A stretch of 37,861 nt of DNA from Hysterium pulicare CBS 123377 (taxonomy: Eukaryota; Ascomycota; Dothideomycetes; Hysteriales; Hysteriaceae), in contig AJFK01001026.1 in the NCBI GenBank assembly GCA_000467715.1, forward strand, positions 1 through 37,861, written 5' to 3'. The translations under genes and the position numbers were made by a program. Below are positions 32,633-37,861 of the stretch, one piece after another. Each line of letters starts with the position of its first letter. The first letter of the stretch is position 1. Under the pieces are notes generated by a model that saw nothing but the letters and a program-made list of their open reading frames with translations, did no database searches and was not told where the DNA came from.

Positions 32633-34856
32633 TCAGAAAGTTTGCCAGCCCTGTTGTGGTGCTTGAGGTCCCGGAGCCCAGCCGGGCATTCCAGGTTGCT
32701 GAGTTGCTGTACTCTGATGCATGAACTGCTGGGGACTATGACTTGGTTGATATGGGTTTCGACTCATTCCAGGGTACCCAGGATTTCCCATCGCGCCCAT
32801 TGTTTGATACTGCTGCATCGGAGTGCCATGCATCGATCCACTGCTCTGTGCATGGTGAAGTTGAGGTGGAGCGTGGAGCGGAGATTGCTGGGGATGTGGT
32901 GACTGCTGTGCCGCATGCTGGGCATACTGTTGCATATTATGCTGTTGAGATAGAGGAGATGGTTGCGGTTGTCCAGGAGGCCACATATTGCCCTGTGGAT
33001 AACCATAGCCGCCAGGTTGGCCTTGGCCACCGCCTGGCGTCATACCCATGCTAGGAGAACGGTGGTGCATTTGGTCTGGTCGAAGGGGTTGATGCATTTG
33101 GCGGATTGGTGACTGCACCATTGGATTCTGTGGATGAGGCTGCTGAGGATAAGACTGCGGGGTCATCATCTGAGGTTGCGTCTGTGGTGTATGAGCAACC
33201 ATGTTGTGTTGCCCGGTTGCAACAGCAGTACCACTAGATGAAAGGTGGGGAGATTGTATGGCTTGTGAAACCTGTGGTACACTGTCGCCATCTACAGTTC
33301 CTTGACGCTGTGGTGACTGAATGGGAGCTTCGTGCGGCCTCTTCCAGTAATCCTCGATGTATGTCCTACGATTAGCCCTCTGCTGACCTAGTTGTTTGTT
33401 GAATTCCGCTGTCTGCGCGGCTTGGTTGAGAATCTCAGAGGATGTGCTGGCTTGTGTGCGGTCCTGATACGCCGTCCCCGAAATCTCATGCCGAGGACGT
33501 TGAACGTTGCCGTAGTCTCTAGGACGGAGATCGTCCGTGGGAGCCAGGTTGATCATGGGTAAAGGAGCCAGCGTAGCTGGGTTGATTCCGCCAATACCAT
33601 GGCTCAAGTCGGTCGATCCGTTGCTGTAGATGATCTCGCCGTGTGGTAAGGAAGTCAATGAATGCGCATGGCTGGCTTCAGCGGCCGCGGCTTCCCTCGC
33701 TTTGGCTGCTCCAGGTCTCTTTTCTCCGGCTGCGTCCTCCTCTGTGAAACCTTGCTTTCTAGCTTTGCTTTCCCAATAATCATCGCGAACTCGTCGCCCG
33801 TTAATGATTAGTCTGCTACCAAATTGTCGAAACATGGACCTGGCAGTGACGATCGCGATTTGACGGGACCGATAAGAATATGGCAGAATTTCCTGGTGAA
33901 TTAAATCGTCTTTCTCGGCTTGAGTCGCGATGATCTTGTAAAGCGACCGATTCTTGTTGAAAAGAAGATATGAATCTCTATAGCCCAGAACTCGAGCACA
34001 TTCAGTGGCAAGCATGAACAGCTTATCGCCTCTGTTTGGAACGAAGAAAGTTCTGCACCGATATTCACGTCCGTCTAATGGATGCCCTGTGGGTGTAACT
34101 TTCTTTTCACCAGCCTCGTCGATTTCGCGGGGTAAATATTCGTCACCTTCTGGGTTTAGTTGATCGGTGGTGTGATCTCTCACTGTTGGCAAAGCTTTTA
34201 TGACCGTGCTTTTCGTTGGAGTCGATTTCGATGGTGATGCTTGTGTAGGTGATGTTTGGGGTAATGGTGTAGTCTTCAACTGGGGCGTCTGCACAGGAGC
34301 CGGCGCCGAGTGAGAAGGTGTATGTGGGGGCTGCGTGGATGAGCGCGGACTCTCAGACACTTTTGTCTTTGGAGGCCTACCGCGTTTTCGCGGCTTGGAC
34401 TCGTCTGTTCACCTTGTGTCAGTCATTCACTTCACTCAAAATCTGCAGCTACCCGTAGACAGTAAAAATCACCAACGTACCATCGTCTCCTCTATCACTG
34501 GTTGGGATATCCCCATAGGTATCCGGGGAGCGACTTCGTTTAAGGCCGCGTGGACTGGCTTGCGGTGCAACTGATGGTGGGCCTCCAAGTACGCCTGTTG
34601 ACAACGTGTCAGTAAAAATTCTGGCAACGGGAAGATGCGGCGGATGTAACAGCACTGGGCACTAGCGGCTTTTGTAGAGGTGTCTGTCGCAGAATTTGCG
34701 CATGGATGAGGGGATGCATTCAATCAAGGGAGATAGAAAAAGTACCATACCCGATGAATTCAGCGCAGCAGGATTGATGGTGCCTGAGCCATCCATTATT
34801 CCGTTTCCAATGCCACCATTTGTCAACGCCGGAATTGGATGCGACATTGAGTACAT
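32633..34856 (-). CDS. RSC7: Chromatin remodelling subunit, RSC7/SWP82 family
   Basis: Three exons, 34856-34751, 34594-34481 and 34404-32633, give 663 residues. Exon 1 encodes MYSMSHPIPALTNGG and NPAALNSSG. Intron 1 is 34595-34750 and intron 2 is 34405-34480. The joined text SSGVLGGPPSVAPQASPRGL and RSRSPDTYGD leads to an AT-hook, RKRGRPPK (79-86), for minor-groove DNA binding. Residues about 150-300 form the family domain: EGDEYLPREID, GREYRCRTFFVPNRGDKLFM, ATECARVLGYRDSYLLFNKN and RLIINGRRVRDDYWESKARK. RSC7 (Npl6) and SWP82 are paralogous subunits of RSC and SWI/SNF in yeast; filamentous fungi usually keep one relative, so the exact complex is inferred. From about residue 400 to the end the protein is extremely rich in Gln, Pro, His, Met and Gly, which looks disordered and prion-like. 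The second Met (residue 4) is an alternative start. Confidence 0.92.
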
Positions 34857-37800
34857 GCCAGTCGCAAGGAGTGGCCGAACTTGCGGACAGCTCTAAGCAG
34901 AGCTCCAGCCAAGTCGGAGGGGGTTCTTTGTCGAGGTGGTGATCGCTGCGATTGCAGAAGCGAGCAATTGCGTTGGTCAAGTATTCGGCGCGTTCGGGAT
35001 CATGCGCGTGAGCGATGTCGCAGCCGTGGTGAATGGATTCGTTCTGGCAACGTCGGACGTGATGCAGAGGTTTGGCGTCGAGTGGTGCACGATCCCGAGG
35101 CGGGTCTGACCGGGACTAATCAACATCCACTATCAAGATCTGGCGCTGGGTCGTTCGGAACCTTGGCGATGGGAGTCATGCAGTACAGCGACTTTTCGAC
35201 GTGTGCGGTGTGCTGAGTTCACCGTGGGCTGTTGGATGCGACCGCAGATGGTTGATGCAAGGTCGCGGGTGCAGGTGAGTTGCTGTAGCACAAGCGAGAA
35301 AAGGCTGGAGGCCGTGATGACGCTGGAGGCAAAGTCACCACCACGAACGATCGTGAAGCTGCAACAAAACATAGGATGTTAGCACTGTGATACGCTCGGT
35401 GAGGTCGAGATAGTAAAATACTCTGTCGCCTCCCACGTGCTCAGCTGTATGCGAAAGGTTATGGCCAGCCTTGACCCTTTACGTACATGTGGGATGGATG
35501 ATGATGATGATGACTCCTCTTGTCCTCGGCGGGCCACCCACCACGGCCGCTTGGTCGCAGGCGCGGTCTACTCGTGCTTGAGCCCGCCCGTAGGGGTCTT
35601 GCCGTAGAGCGGACGCTGGGCTTGCAGTGTGTGCTCTGGGGGTACTGTGTCCCAACAGCTGCGAGATTCCCGTGACAACCTGGGGGGCCGGGATGGTTGA
35701 GAGCCAGAGGACGATGTTCCGCGCCGAGAGAACTGGTGGAGTCGAGGAAGATGGTGGCAGCGCTCCCGCTTGATCCTCGACAATATGTTGCGACGCTTAG
35801 CCAGTGGATATTGTATCTGCTACCGGCACACCGTCCGCGGCTAAGTGCCTCCCGAGCGCTGGGAGTGGTCCTATGTCGGGGTGGTGAGGCTGGATTGCGA
35901 GAGGCCACGCCTGGGCAGAAGACAGTCGCAAAGGATGGCTATCGAGGACTGGATAATATTCGATATCAGAGATAATAGCGGCGGGCACTTGGCTGGCCTG
36001 GGCTGAAGATGGCGCCCGCTCCCCCAAGTTCTGGCTGTGCACAGGCTTGCCGGCAGGGAGCAAGGAAGAGGGGCAAGCAAGTGATGCAGCAGCGCACAGA
36101 GAGACGAACAAGCCAACAGCCCCCCAGAAAACGGCGATCCACAGCGGGCAGTAGCGAGCAAATAGATATCCACGGCCGCCCTCAGGTCACGTCTGTCTGT
36201 CTTTTGCCGGACTAGGCCTCGAGCCAAGCAGCGCTGCGAGAGGCCTGCGACGGCTGTGAAGGATGCTGCGGGGACGACAGAACGGGGGGTCGATGGCCAG
36301 TGTGAGGAACGGGGGCTGGTCCAGAATGCAGAGAGTCAGGAAGGGCTTGGGGTCGATGCAAAGGGTGTGAGCCGGCGAGTGGCTTAAATGGCCTTCGCAG
36401 GCGTCGTTCTGCTCACTCTCGCTGTGCGGAGTAGCAACTCGACGCGCATATGACCTGCATATGATAGCGGACGCAGAACAATCCGCCCTATCGGATCCTA
36501 TGCTGCTTGATTATTGCTCGATTAACGAGGCCAGCTGCACCTGAAGCCAAGCGGCTCCTCCGGCGACAATGGCTGTGAAGAGCGGGCCTGCTTCCTCAGC
36601 GCCGCTGCCTATCTGAGCTGCATTCGATTCCAAACGGACATGGTGGGCATCAGACAACATGGGGCATCACGGCATTGAGCATTCCCTCCACCATTCACGG
36701 CGCCGCGCAGGCTGCTGATTGAGCAAGTCTGGGGTCAGCAGGAAGAGCGTCGAATCATTGATTGCCCAAGCCTCGAGCACGCATAAGCGGCGGCCAGTGG
36801 TCATGCCCGATCGAGTTACGGCGCTCTGCATTCACCATCCTCAATTATCAAACCATGATATCGTCTGACTACGCCGCTTGGACGGATGCGAACGCGCTGA
36901 TGCTTGCCGCAGCAGCCGAATCAAGTAGTTGACTTTATTAGTTCTGGAAAGCAATCGAAGGCAATGTCCGATCGAGCACGGCTTGAAGCAGTTGCCTGCT
37001 CGTATCCTGTCGTCGGCTTGCCTGGAAGATCGCCGCCGAGTCGCCCAATCTGCTCCAGTCGTAAAGCCGCAATCCATTTGCTCGCTGCAGACCTCCCGCC
37101 GTTCAACTTCGCTATCAAAGCCTCTGCGCTGCCGAGAACCAGTCAAAGGCTCACACTGGCAAGCTCGTCGGAACCCATGGGTCGGGTCATGCTTCCTTGA
37201 TATTGGGTTAGGAAGGTCGTTTGAAATGCTTGTCCGAGACTGCGCGAGCATATCCTTCAATGGAGCGACTCCACGATCCCGTCCCACCATCCTCCCGCGC
37301 TCCGTTGATTGACAAGGGAACTCGGCGATGAACCCGTAGACTGCCCGTACTGCAATCGATCTACATGGCCATTGTATCTTGCATCGCATCCGCATCCACG
37401 CCACCTCCGTCTAAGCCTGGATGGCTTGAAACGCCATGTTCTTCCCCTAAACCCGACGTCTCGCCAAAGGCTTTAGAGACGCCTTGTTGCGTGAGTCCCT
37501 GAGATGTGGAGAATATTTCTAGGCTTTCACTGGTAGAAAAGTTTCCGACACGAAAATGAAGTACATACCCAAATATGATTGCTTTTGGCAGGTGGTGAAA
37601 GAATGCTATTCGCATAGAACAAACTAAGTTTTGAGGATCTGATTGAGAAACCCCTGCAGTTGGTGCTCCCGTATTTTCTTTGATGGCTCCAGGCCAGACA
37701 GTGTCGCCTCACTCCCTGTACAACCACGGGTTATGTCTCAGTATGAACCTTTGTCATCTGCCTCCTCTGCAGGGTCCTTCACAGCATCCAATGAAAGCCT

Positions 37801-37861
37801 CATTGACCGCCATGCACCTATGAGCGTTTACAACATTCCAAGGCGGCAGGCCGCAGTGCGG
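34857..37861. other. Long upstream/intergenic region at right edge
   Basis: Three kilobases upstream of the RSC7-like gene have no defensible protein gene. A minus-strand frame at 36841-37404 is open for 187 codons but begins with GTG and has no family features. Other frames overlap it on both strands, as expected by chance in sequence with few A/T-rich stops. A GAT trinucleotide repeat occupies 35497-35513. The size suggests a long 5' leader/promoter of the RSC7-like gene, a non-coding transcript, or the flank of a gene beyond the window. Confidence 0.4.
35497..35513. repeat. GAT trinucleotide microsatellite
   Basis: Between five and six tandem GAT units lie about 640 bp upstream of the RSC7-like start codon. 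It is a simple repeat without known function. Confidence 0.75.

Noticed and set aside
36841-37404. 187-codon minus-strand open frame
   Set aside because: It starts with GTG, matches no family, shows no domain pattern, and lies where several overlapping frames are open by chance.

Overview
The window looks like nuclear DNA of a filamentous ascomycete (Pezizomycotina). A leotiomycete-like fungus is my best guess, but that placement is inference. The support is as follows: many short introns of about 45-70 nt with GTAxGx donors and CTAAC/CTGAC-like branch sites; a HET-domain gene and a fungal SLATT gene; fungal-type orthologues of DIS3, VMA13, NAA15, APQ12 and RSC7; and no bacterial-style operons. 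I see no rRNA, tRNA, CRISPR array or intact transposon.

Left part (1-8.9 kb), accessory in character: an F-box protein (2306-3103, +), then two minus-strand genes in tandem, a HET-domain protein (5399-7681, one intron) upstream of a two-TM SLATT-domain protein (4163-4804). These genes sit among gene-poor, partly AT-rich DNA. The HET/SLATT pair is the most interesting item here, because both families are linked, by experiment or by prediction, to conflict and cell-death responses.

Middle part (9-21.5 kb), mostly compact housekeeping genes: a tocopherol-cyclase-like protein (-); a secreted-type agmatinase/ureohydrolase (-, three exons rebuilt here); a zinc-less Fpg-type DNA glycosylase (+, four exons); the NatA auxiliary subunit NAA15/Nat1 (+, five exons); a small Ala/Ser-rich, probably GPI-anchored secreted protein (-, three exons); an Apq12-like nuclear envelope/pore assembly protein (-, two exons); and a single-pass membrane protein of unknown role (-).

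Right part (25.7-34.9 kb): the exosome nuclease DIS3/RRP44 (-, four exons) shares a short divergent promoter with V-ATPase subunit H/VMA13 (+, three exons). After these comes a convergent chromatin-remodelling subunit of the RSC7/SWP82 family (-, three exons) with an AT-hook and a long Gln/Pro-rich tail.

Two long stretches, about 21.4-25.7 kb and 34.9-37.9 kb, hold no gene I can defend. Exon boundaries were placed by hand from splice consensus and family conservation and should be read as models. The genes do not form one pathway. The only likely functional groupings are the HET/SLATT pair and the shared promoter of DIS3 and VMA13.
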